From Agarophyton chilense (Eukaryota > Rhodophyta > Florideophyceae > Gracilariales > Gracilariaceae): DNA of 64,000 nucleotides. This document shows positions 35,404 to 48,191 of the stretch, in pieces. The notes beneath the pieces are model-generated. The model ran no database searches. It saw only the letters and a list, made by a program, of their open reading frames with translations, and was not told the DNA's origin. A program made the position numbers and the translations under genes. Where the stretch lies: positions 930,001 through 994,000 of the forward strand of contig JARGXX010000097.1 of assembly GCA_030374765.1 (NCBI GenBank), read 5' to 3'. How positions within the stretch are numbered: the stretch's first letter is position 1; each line of letters opens with the position of its first letter.

Positions 35404-38400
35404 TTATCTCTTCTTGTTTTCGTGAAAAGTTTGTTTGGTAACTGCGTTCAAAAGTCTGTCCTTCGCAAGTTTCCAAAAAGCTTTTCTTTGTTCCAACATG
35501 TCCCAACCAGCTTTCAATTTCATTTGTGGTCTCCTAATAATTTTTGGTACTTGAGATTGATTTGATTTTTTCATATCAACCATGAAAGAAGTAAAGTCAA
35601 TACTTAGTTTGGGAGTAGAATTGTGTTGATATTGTATTTCAAAAAGTACGTTATCCCAATGATACGTTTTTTTCTGAACAACATTTCTGATCATGAAAGA
35701 GAACGTTTGAATCGTATTCTCCGTTTGACGGTAAGTTCCTGGATGGTCTTTGATAGCCATATTCAAGTCAATTTTGAGAAATTTCGGCACTTCTTGTAAG
35801 TGCGAATCTTGGAATAGATTGTCTTTATCTAGAATACTTGTGTGTGGCATCGTATACTTAGAGAATACGATGTCGAAGAGAAATTGGACGACTTCGTTCG
35901 ACGTAGTGTTTTTCGTAATGGCTAAAAAAATGGCCCTATCTGAGAGATTTTCCACGATTAAGAGAGCATCGTCCTTCTTTGTTTCCGTAGTTGACAGTTG
36001 GGTTAATACTTCCATACAAATCACGTGCAAACATTGCTATGGGATGTTATGAGGATGAAGCCTACCTTTTTCAAATGATCTCTATTGTTTTCTCGCTTGA
36101 AACTCACCGCAGGAGCGTATGTAGCTTTACATATCATCAAACATTTGTTTCCGATAGAAATGTCTTAAACATATGTAGTACGTCCTTTCTGAAACAATAT
36201 GTCCTTGCATATGTCATTCTCTTATTACTTCCTCCCGTATGTGTTCGTTCCTTGAAGCATACATTCGTTCTGCGTTGGAATTTTTCTATTATACCATTCT
36301 TTCTTTAAAATAGTATTAGCAAATATACATTTCGGTTTTCTTGTTTGGCGGTTGCTCATTGTCTCCAAGCACCTACAAAATATTGTTTTTCCATACGTCC
36401 TCGGCATAATTCTTTTTAATCCTAGAAAACAATTCAGGGTTGCGTAAGGAAAGTCCCTTTAAATGTATGGATGATTCCACCCTCGTGCTCAACGCATCTG
36501 CGGTTGGATTCTTGGATCCAGCGACATGTTCCACTTCAGAGGTGTAACATTGTAGCTCGTTCAACCATCTGTAATGTTCTACAGACAACATTTTCTTGTA
36601 CTGGAGATATTTAATCGGCTCGTGATCAGTTCTGAGTAAAAAAAGGTCTATCTCGATGGTACACCGCCCACTCTCGCAATAAAGTGATTTCTGCAAGAAG
36701 TTATTGATCGCGTGGGTCCCATCTAGACTCTACATCTGACAAGCGGTATGACAAATACTCAACCGGATGTTCTTTTTGTTTTAATGTGGCATCTACGGCA
36801 TATTTGGAAGCGTCTGTGGTTAAAACAAACTTGTGCTCTAACGACGGATTTTGGAGTATTGGAGCAGTCGTATAACGTTGCTTTACAGATTCAAATGCCA
36901 TTTCTTGTTCTTCATCCTGTGTGGAAACCTTCTAGCGTAGTAACGACGTGTTTGGACGTACCACAGCTGCGAAATTCCTCAAAACTCTTCGATAGAAGTT
37001 TGAAAGCACCAGAAATATTTGAACATCCTCGACTGAGGAAGGAGTTTGAAATTTAAATACAGCTTCTACCAACCGTTATTGTTAGTGAATGCCGTTTTCA
37101 TTAATCTTTTACCCAAGATATTGCACCTCTTCAGATCCAAATCTGGACTTGTTCTTTCGGATGTAAAGCTGATGCTTTTTAAAAAGTTGAAAGAGCTCTC
37201 GAAATTGCAACATATGCTCTAGTTCGGTTTTTATGCAGATGTAAATGTCATTTAAATACAGCGCTATGCAATCACCATGTAACTCCCTCAACAAGTGTCC
37301 AAGTAAGCGCAAGAAAGCAGCAGGGGCATTTGTGAGTCCAAAACAAAGTATTCGTCACTCGAATGACCAATTTCTCCTACGAATGACTGTTTTTTTGACA
37401 ATCTTCATCTTTAAGTCCCATCTGGTGATGTTTCTAAATAAGATCATTTTTTTCGAATACAATTTTGCGCCAGAAACTTGATCTATGATCTCGTTGATCA
37501 TCGGAATGGGGCTTGCAACGGGTATTGTGATTTTGATTAAGGACCTGTAGTCATAGACCATTAGGAAGTCACTACTTTCTTGATAAAGAATACTGAGGCC
37601 CAAAATGGAGCCGATGAAGGCCGTAGCAATCCTTTTTCCAAATAAATCCATATCTGGCGTTTTAACTCTTTCCACTCAGAACATGAGAGTCTTAAGACAG
37701 GCCTGACGGGAGGCTTTGAACCAGGAATGAGGTTCATAACGAATTTAATACCACGTGAAGATGGTATCTCATCTGGTAGCTCTTCTTTGAATATATCGCT
37801 AAACTCTGCCAACAGTTCTCTTTACTCCGGAGCACACTTTTCGTGTCCCTCGTCTTTGGTATTTTCTGAACTCAGTTGAGCGGATTAAATTCTTATTTCC
37901 CTTTTTTGACCTCCTCGGCCATTCTTCATAGCGACATATTATTAAACTGTATCTTTCTGTCTCCTTTCCTTCTTGAATTTCTTGGCTGCACTCGAACGAC
38001 TGGTCCATCTTGTCTACGAAGCGTCAAAGTTCTTGTCTCCAAATCAATTTTAGGGTATAGGTTTTCTAACCACTTCTGATCCAAAATCAAAAGTTGAGAT
38101 GAATCTTTATCACTCAAATGAATGAAATATATTTCTGCTCTACTAATTTGTCCATTGATATTCAACATACCAATTTTTTCTATGAATTTCTGCCTCTGAG
38201 GAATCATCAAGTTGTACCTGCAGACCTCGGACGTCTGTGATGTGATTTTCAGTCCAAATTTTCTGGTCTCATACGTAGACAAAATTATATGAGATAAGAA
38301 TCAGTCAATTAATGCGCGAACCGAAATTACCACTGAGCTTTCCATCTTAAAGCCATTTTTGGTCATTTGCAAAGTCACTTGCAGATGGGTACGGCATATA

Positions 38401-39021
38401 ATTTTCGATTACGCTCGTAAATGCCACTTCTCTTTGTTTTTTTAAGACTGTGAGCTCTGTGAACCATTATCTTTACAGGGATGCTCGAAACCACTCCATC
38501 CTTTTTCCCGCACTTGAAAAAATTTATCAGGTTGAACCTAATGCCCATGTTCTTCTCGCTTGGCCTTAGTACAAGACGCTTAATTATTATTCTTACATGG
38601 TATATTCTCTACACTCTTCCTTGCAGCGTACCTCTTCTGGTACTAATTCTCCGAAACGGTTTTCTTTCTTCCATTGTACATTCCGGAGATGATTTGTTGC
38701 TTTTTACCAGCTAAAGTTTAAAAAACCTCTTGAATACTAGCGCAGTGGTAGGCCAGGTTCATGGAGAAAGAACCCAAATGATGCAAAGGCTGAGACGTTG
38801 GACATTTCTCTGCAGATTTTCCTTTAAACACTCTTTGCAAACTGTTGGAAAAGTAGATGTATGCTTCATTATCTGCAGTGCCATAGATCAAATCCAAATC
38901 TTCGACTTTCGTAACGTGATTATCGGGACACTTGAAATCCTTCATTACCACTTCCATCAATTTGACTCGAGCCGCCGCCTTTTCGTTTTCCGGTACATAT
39001 TCATCCATCGCAGACTTCTGC
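35404..39021 (-). mobile_element. Decayed Ty3/gypsy element G
   Basis: AT-rich, reverse-strand remnants in correct order. Gag-like 39008-38718. Protease C-part 38282-37926 (LLILDQKWLENLYPKIDLETRTL). RT 37812-37109 (FSDIFKEELPDEIPSSRGI; YDYRSLIKITIP; catalytic YLND for YLDD at about 37250). RNase H 36901-36373 (VLTTDASKYAVDATL; LLRTDHEPIKYL; AGSKNPTADALS). Integrase core 36030-35404 (LIVENLSDRAIF; SILDKDNLFQ; GTYRQTENTIQ). Many frameshifts. Element F interrupts it at 39022-39026; more of it probably continues at 47610-48190. Confidence 0.75.
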
Positions 39022-39026
39022 AGATC

Positions 39027-39470
39027 TGTGACGCAACGAATGGTGGGTCAGCGTACTGTTCTCAACCCGAGGTAGCTTAGTAGAGCGGGTCCAAAGGTCC
39101 TTATCCTTGACTGTGGAACTCCCAGAGTACTTGGTGTAATGGGCCGGCGTTTACTACGTAGTCCTACAGGTCAGAGCTCCGGAAGCGATGCCTTGAAGAT
39201 CAATTGGTGGAACTAATATACCAAAGGAGGTAGTTTAGTATCTCAACGGTGCCTACCCGATCTTAAGGTAGAAGCGTAACTCAAGCCAAGTAAATATCAA
39301 TGGCAAGGCGCTGAGATCTCCATTGCACTGTAAGGCTATTTTATCACAACTAAATAAAAAAAAAATTCTCTAATATGTCCAGCTGAGGTCGGCCAGTCCA
39401 CTTGGCGTCTGTAATATACCTTAGGCCCTGGCGACTAACAGGACTCAACCGTAATCGGTGCTCCTTCACA
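39027..39470 (-). repeat. 3' LTR of Ty3 F
   Basis: About 444 bp. Element-sense start TGTGAAGGAGCACCG resembles the LTR starts of B and E (TGTAGAGCAACG, TGAAGAGCAACG). The purine tract AAGGAGGGAGATA adjoins at 39471-39484. It includes an A-run (CTAAATAAAAAAAAAATTC). Confidence 0.7.
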
Positions 39471-39484
39471 TATCTCCCTCCTTG

Positions 39485-40539
39485 CGATTCCATCGTCACG
39501 GTGAAGTCCAAATTGCCTCACAACTTCTTGCGGGTCTGGCCCTAATTGGACTTATAGATAAATCCCCAATCTTTCCGTCAGGGTCAGAACCTCGTGATCA
39601 TCAGAACCCTAATAAAATTGACACGAGCGGTGCAGTGTCCAACATTTCGACGTCTCACTACCGATCTGGGGGACGCGAAACGTGAGTGCTTAGTAGCTCT
39701 CGTTACCATTGGGCGCAACGGGGTGTCGCATCACCACCATCTTCGGGGATTTAAGTACTTATTAGCTGACCCTTGGCGCCAGGCTGGCAGTCAATTCGCC
39801 TGAGTTACTGTACGCGCACTGAAGGGGTCATCGCCGCCTTTCCTATTCTCCGCTTTTCCTTTGGTGATTCAACGAGCTTCGCCCACTGTGAACCACGGTG
39901 CTCGCTTAGTCCATCATGGTTCATGTCGGTCAGCCCGCCCGATTCAGTTCCATCTCCCCTTCTTCCGGCCGTGGTAATCCTCCATTGGTCGCGTGCGATG
40001 CCGAACTCGCCATTTAAGCCCGTTGGATACGCCACTCTCCCTCCGGACTTTGTCGCTTCCGTCGGTTCCCCTAGTTATTTTCCGACGGACCAAATTGTGG
40101 GCAGCGGCACCATGGCTTCAAACAACCAAGCGCACAGCTCCCCGGGATACCAAGTGGCGTATGAGCGCCCCGGAGACCGTTTTGACAATACCATCGGAGG
40201 AAACCCGCGGGCAGTGCGTCATGCTATTCTGCCGACTTGGTTGCCCGGTATGGTCTATTTTTGAGTGATTGGGAGATTTCTGAGGGTGACAATAGTTCCT
40301 CAGGTGAATCCCCGGTGAATCTCGGGCGAAGAAGCGTCTTCGGCTTTCTGGTTCCAGTTCTATTGGTATGGTAGGCTCCTCAGGTGATCCCAGCCCCAGT
40401 TTTGCCCCGGCAGGTTCCAATGACAACGACGGGGTTACCCCTGCGCCGTTCCAATGAGTCTCGTTGGTATTCGGAGCGCTTCCGCGAACCTTGAAGTCAT
40501 GGTAGGGGCTGTTTGGCTTCTGCTAGTTTGTCAAATAAA
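39485..40539 (+). pseudogene. Possible relic antisense ORF of Ty3 F
   Basis: Position between chromodomain and 3' LTR matches the antisense ORFs of B and E. Plus-strand frames of moderate length occur (39773-40264; 39993-40268), with a Ser/Gly/Pro-rich end (SGSSSIGMVGSSGDPSPSF ... TPAPFQ stop at about 40457) and AATAAA at 40534-40539. I could not align the core blocks seen in B and E, so homology is unproven. Confidence 0.3.
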
Positions 40540-40779
40540 GTAATGTTTGTGCTTTCTTTTAAGTCGATCCTGTATTCCTCAAACGTGCATGCCTTCGGAC
40601 GCCGTCCGAACCTTGAGAGCTTCTTCGTGTCTTACCCAGGTTTTGCCTGAGAACTAACGTTTTTCCCTGATGCGGGAGATACCACGGACCGACGTGTCGG
40701 GAGGCGTATCGAGAGGCATTTTGGTACTATTCGGGCCAATGGTTGCTCCCTTCTAAAGTCGGTGCTCCGTGCTGCCTAT

Positions 40780-40960
40780 TTTGCGCAAATAGCGGGCGAT
40801 AAAATTAGCCGGAATGGTTTGAGGCTTTTGCCAAGTGCCTTCCTTAGGAGTATAGCCAAACCAACGGTCGCGATAGCGCATTATCCCATCTTCTCCCTGA
40901 CCGGCGGGGATGATTCCTTCAATAACGTATTGCAGTCGGTGTTCCTCCTCCGGAAGGAGA
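40780..40960 (-). pseudogene. Ty3 F chromodomain
   Basis: Reverse-strand reading QYVIEGIIPAGQ ... MRYRDRWFGYTPKEGTW, aligned with YQVRWYGFSPDEDT of B and YRTRWYGYGPEWDT of E. Confidence 0.6.
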
Positions 40961-41299
40961 GTGTGGTCCAGAAGGGCTATTCATCGGAGTCGGTTGGAAG
41001 AGATGGGTCATCGTAATTGGCAGTGACTAATGGGTCCATGGGGACAGTCGCGTCCGTTGACATTTCCATAGGAGCGGTGGAATTCTGAGCCTCGACCTGA
41101 GGTCATGGTGATTCCGATGGGCCAAGGGGCTGGGGCTTTGGTGATGCGGAGGAGCTGGGAGCTCGTGTCACCCGATCAATAGACATTGTGTCCTGTAGAC
41201 CGGCAATTAGTATGGTAATCGTGTGTGTTCATTGGCCTTAAGGACTTTATATGGTCCCGTCAAGCGGGGTAAAAGTCTCTGCGTAGTGTCCTCCAGTTC

Positions 41300-42471
41300 A
41301 TCACTCTCTTTCGGTGGCCGGTCCAGGTAAACCAATTCTCCTTTCATGAAGGTAGGTTTGTTCCAGACGGCTCTGTCGAAATTGACCTTGTAGTGCGACT
41401 GGGCTTTGGTCAGTACAGCTCTAGCCGATTAGGTAATGCTATCGATGCGTCGACGCGAGTAGCGCTTCGCTTGGGTAGGAGTCATTCCTTCGGTTATGCT
41501 TTGGGGTATAATTGCCCCTGAAGGTCAATAGCGTTCGGCGGTGGCGATCTCGTCAGCGTTAAATCAAAAGGTGTTGTCCCCGTGGAAGCGTGTACTTGAG
41601 TGCTGTAGGCATAAACCAGTGGCTCAATGTAGTCGTCCCTGTCCAATTTGTGCTCCGATACGTAGTGTGCCAATCGGTCCAGAAGGACACGTTTGAAGCG
41701 TTCGGCTTGGCCATTGGTTTGCGGGTTGTATGCCGTTGTGGTTACGTGTTTGACATCTAAGGTAGCACAAAAGTGCGAAAAGAATTTGGATTCAAACTGG
41801 TTGCCATTATCCGTAAGGAGGTAGAGTGATATGCCATAGGGATATACTCAATGGGAAAAGAATGACGTGGTGATATCCACGGTTGTTGTATTTCATAGAG
41901 GTAGAGCTCGTGTAAGATTGTTAAGCCTATAGGATATTACCTAGACGAACGGTTTCCCATGGTACGACCTGGGAAAAAGTCCAAGTGTATCCATTGCAAC
42001 GAATTCTATCGGGCCTGCGGTGGGGAAGAGTTTCAATTTGGCCTGATGGTTGGCGCTTGACCCTCGGATTTGTGCGCACGGAGTGCAGTTCCGTGCGGTT
42101 CGCCATAATTTCCGCGCTATAAGTGGCCAGTAGAAAAACTTCTTAAGGGTCTGATACATTCATCGGCCCCCAGGGTGACCAGCTAAGCGAGGGAAATGGG
42201 TGAGGTATAGGAATCGTGTCCTCAGTGACCTTGGTATCATCTGTTGGAGTGGGCCATCCAGTGGTGAGCGGCGACACAGTAGTCCGAATCGGTCGTAATC
42301 TAATAGGCATCTGGGGGTTCCTACCAATTTGGCCTTTTCCTTGCAGTACTCGTCTTCGACCTGCGCCTGTAGGAGCTCCTCAATAGTTATAAGGAGGAGC
42401 TCTTTTTCCTCTGAGGTTATTACATTAACCTCAGATGGTGTCGAAATTCGTGGTACTATCTTCCATTCCAA
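41300..42471 (-). pseudogene. Ty3 F integrase
   Basis: 42471-42160 and 42159-41941 carry the zinc region (LTHFPRLAGHPGGR, then CTPCAQIRG) and FVAMDTLG, the first catalytic Asp. Beyond it, a frame with stops gives LLTDNGNQFESKFFSHF and NGQAERFKR, the second Asp and the Glu. Several frame breaks. Confidence 0.65.
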
Positions 42472-42822
42472 TGAGTAGAATTCATTCTCCTATACTTCAG
42501 GATCATCCACTTCGACCGTACCAATAAGGTAATCCGTTTCCCTACTAACCTGAGGTCCATCATCTGTGAAGGGTATAGGGATGAGGCCGTCCAATGGCGT
42601 GTCATCCGTTCCGTAGGTAATGAAAAGCAAAAGGGAATCTGCTGCCTGCTGCTTAATGTCTGCCCTATAGATTATATCATAGTTATACTCTGACAGCCTA
42701 AGGCGCCACCGAGCAAGGAGACTTCAAGCATCGGTCATATTCTCTAACCAACGAAGTGAATCGTGGTCGGTCTTCATGGTGAACCTAGTTCCCTCGAGGT
42801 ATGATCGGAGTGTTAATACAGA

Positions 42823-44340
42823 CTATACGATGGCGGGACATTTCTTTTCGGTAAAACTGTAGTTTCGCTCCGCGCTGGGGAGCATTCTGCTCCGGTATCC
42901 GATAGGTCGATATTCCTTTGGTGAATCTTGTTTATGTAGCAGTGCACATCCCACTTTCACTTCAGAAGCGTCTGTGTCTAATAAAAAGGGCCTCTTGGGT
43001 TTTAGGAAAGCCAGTATAGATGGTTTCATCAATTTGTCCTGTAGGGCCTTAAAGGCCTGGCATTAGTCCTCGGTAATGTCCTCAAACTCCGAAGATGTTC
43101 CCTTCTTCAACATTGTGTTGGGAAGGGCCGGGATTTTAACAAATCCTTGGACGAAACTTCGGTAAACATTCCAAAAGCGCAAGAAGGATCGTAGTTCTGT
43201 CTGGGTTCTGGAAAGTTTAGCCTGGCGGGTCTCATCCGTGGTCCGTGTGCCTACCTTTAACTTTCCTGGGAGGACGACGTGACCGAGATAGTCCACTGAG
43301 GCCTGAAAGAAGGTTCATTTGAGGAGTTTCAGTGTTACCCCAGCGTCCTGTAGGATTGTTAACACTGTTCTCATGTGGCGAAGGTGTTCCTTCATGTTTT
43401 GTGAAAGGATTATTACGTCATCTAAATAGATCAGGGCGAAATTCCATTTTACTCTGTATATCATGATGTCTATTACCTTTTGGAAGGTCACCGGCGCCTT
43501 CTTTACACCAAAGGGCATACTAGTTAATCTGAACAGACCTTCATGGGTAATAAAGGTGGTAAGCGGTCTCGCATCCCCAGCCAAAGGGATTTGCCCATAT
43601 CCGGAATTAGGGTCCAGTGTGGTGCATACTGCTGCTTCACCTAAGCGATCTAGACAGTCATCCATACGGGGTATCGGGTATGAGTCCCTCTTGGTTACTG
43701 CTTTCAGCTTCATATAGTCGACACAGAACCTGACGGAGCTATAATTTTTCGCCGCGAGGACAAGGGGACTCGTCCATTCGGATTGGTTAGGAGGCACCGG
43801 CTCTGTGACATGAGCTTTGCGCATTTTGTCCATGTGGTCGGCGGCAATTTCCCTACCCCTCAGACCTGTACGTAATGGGTGCTGGAACTGTGGTCTAGCA
43901 TTATCCTGAAAATCATTGCGGTGTGTAGTGGCTCTGAACTTGCCTAATCTACCTGACCACATGGTCCGGTATTCCCTGAAAAGATCAATCACCTGGGGCC
44001 TATAGGATTCGAATTTTGCGCCGATTTCGGCTGTACCCTCCCAAAAGTTGACGTCCTCGTCGGAAGTTGTAGTATAAGTTTTATCCAATTGGGCCTCTAT
44101 ATTGGCAACAGGGGCGGGTTGAGTGATTCGATTCACTTTACCTTTAGGTAAACGTACGGGCTTATGTCGGAAGTTGCTGATCGTGACCAAGAAGGGCCTG
44201 TTGGGGCGGATGTCTATTATTTCATTGGCCATTAAGGTGATGTGATTCAGAACCGTTTTCGGGTGATTCTGTATCGCCACGAGACCTAAGGACTGAAAAT
44301 GGACTGATAAGGTGATCTGGGTCATCGGGGGTATCGTCAT
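42823..44340 (-). pseudogene. Ty3 F reverse transcriptase and RNase H
   Basis: 44340-43315 (341 codons) holds RT: RFCVDYMKLKAVTKRD, TTLDPNSGYGQIPL and IYLDDVIILS with catalytic DD intact. 43296-43063 and 43032-42823 continue with the thumb and RNase H (LLDTDASEVKVGCALL; NYSFTEKKCPAIV). Frame changes separate them. Confidence 0.75.
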
Positions 44341-44534
44341 GGCTTTCGATAAGCGAACCTTATTGGACTTAGTATCTTCGGAGACAATTCCTCGTTTGAA
44401 ATTAGCTTCAGATCTTAATGTATCGGTCGATGAAGGAGGTCTTTGGGATTGTGTCAGCGCCCAAGTTAGGACATAAAAGAGACCACGTGCGGACTTTGAA
44501 ACGTCCCATGTGTATGTAAAGTGTTACTATCCCT

Positions 44535-45840
44535 TTAATGTCCATTTGTATACGTGATACCTCGGTAATTCCCGTGGGTCTTCCTTGCCTGACCTGAATC
44601 TTCGCAACCAGATGAGAGTAGTTTAGAATGGACTGAATCGGGACCAGCGTCTATGCCCAATACGGCTGTTGGCACTCGGGAGCTGTTGCAACGTAGTTCC
44701 ATGGCTACCCGAATATTATGATTCTCCTTCCTGAGGATACAGACGGGGTCGTTACTGTCTTCCAATTCTGGTTCATTCTGAGTGGTCCAAAAGTTGTTGT
44801 TTGTATTGGGAGGAGAGGAGCTCCTTGGCTCCTGACCGTCCAATTGGTTGCGGCAGGGGCTTAATGAGAGAGGATTTGCCTTGCGTTGACCCTCAAAGCG
44901 TTTTCCGATATGGTTTCCGTTTATTTCTGAGAATGGAGTTCCTCTTTTGGGATCACCAGTAGGGTCCACATTGGCATGGACCGCTGGGGCTTTCATTGGG
45001 GTATCCGGAGGTGTGACATAGCGAGAGCTCCCAGGTGTTCCTGTGGCTTGTTGCTGTGTCCTGTTAATTATTCCTTTGAATCTACACAGCTTGTAATTCT
45101 CTTCCTTTAAGGCTAGAAGATGTCTGATGTCTGTGTGCGTCCTCAGGCAGATACTTCGTGCAGTCACAGGGATGGACTATGGAAAGGCAAAGAAAGCAAG
45201 CCCTTGGTGAGCGAACGAAAACGTCCTTGCGCGGTGGAAAGGGAAAATACTGGGGTGTGGGTGGTCCAGGGGTCGCTGTAATTCCCTGGGAGGTATATGA
45301 TGGAGGCCCCGACGGAGGGGCACTGAAAATAACCTCGAGGATATCTCCCGAGTCGGCATAATGGAGTGATGAATCCATGTCCGATTCCGTGGAGCTAAGA
45401 AAATGGATTTGGTTCGGTTTACGTAATTGAGTTGCGTGTCTTCTAGATATCTCAGCATGGTGCCTGGAAGTCCTGTAGGGTTTGCCATAACCTCCATAGG
45501 TGACGAGTCGTGGGAAGGAGTCTTGTGGGTTTTCCGTGTCGTAATTACAGACATGTGTCTGAATAACAGGTAGTAATCCAGTGATGAAATGGCGTTTAAG
45601 CCGTCCTTCGTAAAATACGTTTCCACAACAGTAAGTCTTCTTCCATAGGTCGTCTGCAAAAGCCGATTCAGTCATGTTGGAGCTCTGTCTAAAGGATATC
45701 ATTTCCTTGTCGGCATCCATTATAAAGTCCTCCGTGGCATAGATTCCCAAGGGGTAATGAAACACATGAGGATATGACCTGAGGAGCTCACGATCTTGAG
45801 CATAAAAGAGGTCAGTTGCGCCATATATCTTCGAAACCAC
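44535..45840 (-). pseudogene. Ty3 F Gag and protease
   Basis: 45840-45082 is Gag: GNVFYEGRLKRHFITGL aligns with the Gag core of B and E, and a degenerate knuckle CFLCLSIVHPCDC is near its end. 45167-44535 is the protease region with GIDAGPDSVHSKLL, where DAG stands for DTG. N-terminal Gag sequence extends in broken frames to about 47100. Confidence 0.65.
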
Positions 45841-47160
45841 TCGGTCACGGGCCTGTCCTGTGAGGAAGAATCTGAAAAGCTACAGAGCGGCGCCCTCATG
45901 AACACCGTTCTGATCACAGGCCGTTCGGAACTAACTAAGAAACCTAAGAACAGAAATCGGATCGCAACCCGAGATCTTGTCTTCAATGGTTAGTTGCATC
46001 CATTTGGCCCATTTGGCGACTCTTCGAGCCACCGAACTAGAATATTTCTGAGACCTGTCGGCCAATCGGTAATTACGGCAGTCTAGAAGCCTAAAAGGAA
46101 AAGTTCGTTAGTTGTTATCAGTGGTTTGAGGCCTCGTACGGCAGTCTCATCCACTTCCCAGTCGTTCGTTCCGGTTGTGTCTGAATCGGAATCACTCGTG
46201 TCCGAACGGTCTCTTCTTATACTCTTTCTGTTCTTCTTTCTCCTGCGGTTGTTTCGTTTCTTTCCAGCTGAATGGGAACCTAAAGGATCAATCTCTCTAT
46301 CAGATCCGATGGAGCCCTGAGATCGCTGTACCTCATATTATCCTTTGGGAAGGGCAATCTGTCTCTGTTCTAGACGCGGAGCCTATCTTCTGCTCCTAGA
46401 TTGTCTTTCCATTTAATTTTCCTGATGGTGTTCCCGGAGAGGGGCGGGTAATACCGTCACTCCTGGGGGTTGGGTAGGGGGTTGCCATATGGAAACCGGA
46501 TGGTTGAATTGTGGAGTGGTCCTAGGGACTGCATTGCCTGACTGGCTGGTGACTGCTCCTTGAACAGTCTGAAGGAGGGAGTCTATGAATAGCTCAGACT
46601 CCATGACCTTGGGGAAGATTCACGTAATGAGGTAATCCGTGTGGTCAGCGATCTCCGTAGCGAGTCGCATTTCCACGATAGAATTCACATGGGCTGAGCA
46701 GAGCTCTCGGAGACGAGGCCAGAGAAGTTTGGCAAGCCTTGCGGGAATGTTCTCTCTAATTTCTTCGGTCTTATGGGGTTCTAATTGGGATGGTCCTGGC
46801 ATAGAGGTGGCCCTGGTGAGGCGTTCTCGTAAACGCGCTGCTACCGTGGGTTCTCGGCGAATCCTTTCAGGGTCGTCCAGGGGAGTCAGTACTCCTTGCA
46901 GCTGGTTTCAGCTGCTCTTGCGGCCGCTAAAAGTATCAACCTGGGGTTCAGGCGGCATCATCGCCGTTTCAGTGGCACTGGCCCTGCGGTAGGAGTCCAA
47001 TGGTCTTGTCGGTTGGGTGTGCTTCCTGCATCCATAATGGCGGTTGCTTCTGTACTTCTGGTCCATTGGGGAATTAAACCAAAGGTTAGAATCCGGATAA
47101 TTCTTCTTTCCAGTGGTCCGTTCAATTATTCCTAAGGGATTCTAAATCGGGAGACCAAAA

Positions 47161-47609
47161 TGTAATGCAACGACTGGTGGGTCAGCGTACTGGTCTCAAT
47201 CTGATGAAGCTTGGTGAAACGGGTCCTAAGGTCCGTACCTTTGACCGTGGCACTACCATAGTACTTGGTGCAGTGTTCCAGCGATTACTGCGTAGTCCTA
47301 AAGGTCGGAACTACGGAAACGATGGGTTGAAGACCAATTGGTGGAACTAATGTATCAAAGGAGGTGATTTAGTGTCCCAATGGTGCCTACCCAATTCTAA
47401 AGGAGAAGCGTCACTCAAGCCAAGTACATAACAATGGCGAGGCGCTGAGATCTCCCCTGCACTGTAAGGCTTTTCTATCAAAACAAAATAAAATAAAATA
47501 ATTCTCTAATATGTCCAGCTGAGGTCAACCAGTCGGCGTGGCTTCTGTAAGATACCTCAGGCGGCCCTGGCGACTTGCAGGACTCAACCGTAATCATTCG
47601 TTATTCAAA
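47161..47609 (-). repeat. 5' LTR of Ty3 F, with primer site
   Basis: About 449 bp. The primer-binding site TGGTCTCCCGATTTAGAATC (sense) lies at 47157-47138, three bases inside the LTR. It matches the 3' LTR across its length with scattered changes, including the adenine-rich segment near 47490. Confidence 0.7.
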
Positions 47610-48054
47610 AGTTCCTTTAAGAACTTCGGCTTCCAAATATTCTTCTCAAAACGAATCATCAACGAAGCCGCTCTACCTTGAAAATAACATTATTCAAGGT
47701 CCAGCATATAATGTTTCGAGTAGCTAAATAGTTTACATACTTCTTAATACTTTTGACCTTCTCTGAGTCTCTGTCTACCTTTTTTTATTGAAACATCGTA
47801 CTTAGAGAGGCTCCAAAGGCGTTCTAACGAACTGGAACTATTCTTGAATGCGTTTTGACATCTTTTATACCATCTAAACGAGTTTGTAAGTTTTCAATCA
47901 GCCCTTTCTTGGCCTTTATGGAATTTTTCAACCAATGCACTTCTTATAGCAGAGCATTCAGCACTATATGTCTTTTTCAAGAATTTATGCTTCGTGATTC
48001 CGTACTTTTAGTGAAATAAGACATATCCTTTTCGTACTGGACCATCCCTGTACA

Positions 48055-48175
48055 AATCATTTCTTTAAATGCTACAAATGGTAATATAGTAGCTCCCTTC
48101 TTCTGTCTTTTCCAACAAAAAAATCTTTTTACAAATAAGAAAAAGAAACTGACTGGTATTCTGGTAAAACACACT
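48055..48175. repeat. Diverged repeat shared with 34733-34853, cut by Ty3 E
   Basis: Element E begins at 48192, directly to its right; weak similarity seems to resume at about 59590. Possible second LTR of remnant G. Confidence 0.3.
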
Positions 48176-48191
48176 GCTGTTTCATGGTTTG

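Larger units (their letters stand above)
39027..47609 (-). mobile_element. Decayed Ty3/gypsy element F, same lineage as B and E
   Basis: LTRs 47161-47609 (5') and 39027-39470 (3'), roughly 20% different. The flanks AGATC (39022-39026) and AGTTC (47610-47614) look like a duplication with one substitution. The primer site TGGTCTCCCGATTTAGAATC is next to the 5' LTR. Reading leftward: gag with degenerate knuckle, protease, RT, RNase H, integrase, chromodomain, then an about 1-kb segment with plus-strand coding-like frames before the 3' LTR. Confidence 0.8.

Noticed and set aside
34955-35410. Reverse-strand short frames left of the G integrase
   Set aside because: Probably decayed integrase C-terminus (charged, EEYVKQEVVCVYEKKKENRE-like), but too broken to annotate as a separate gene.
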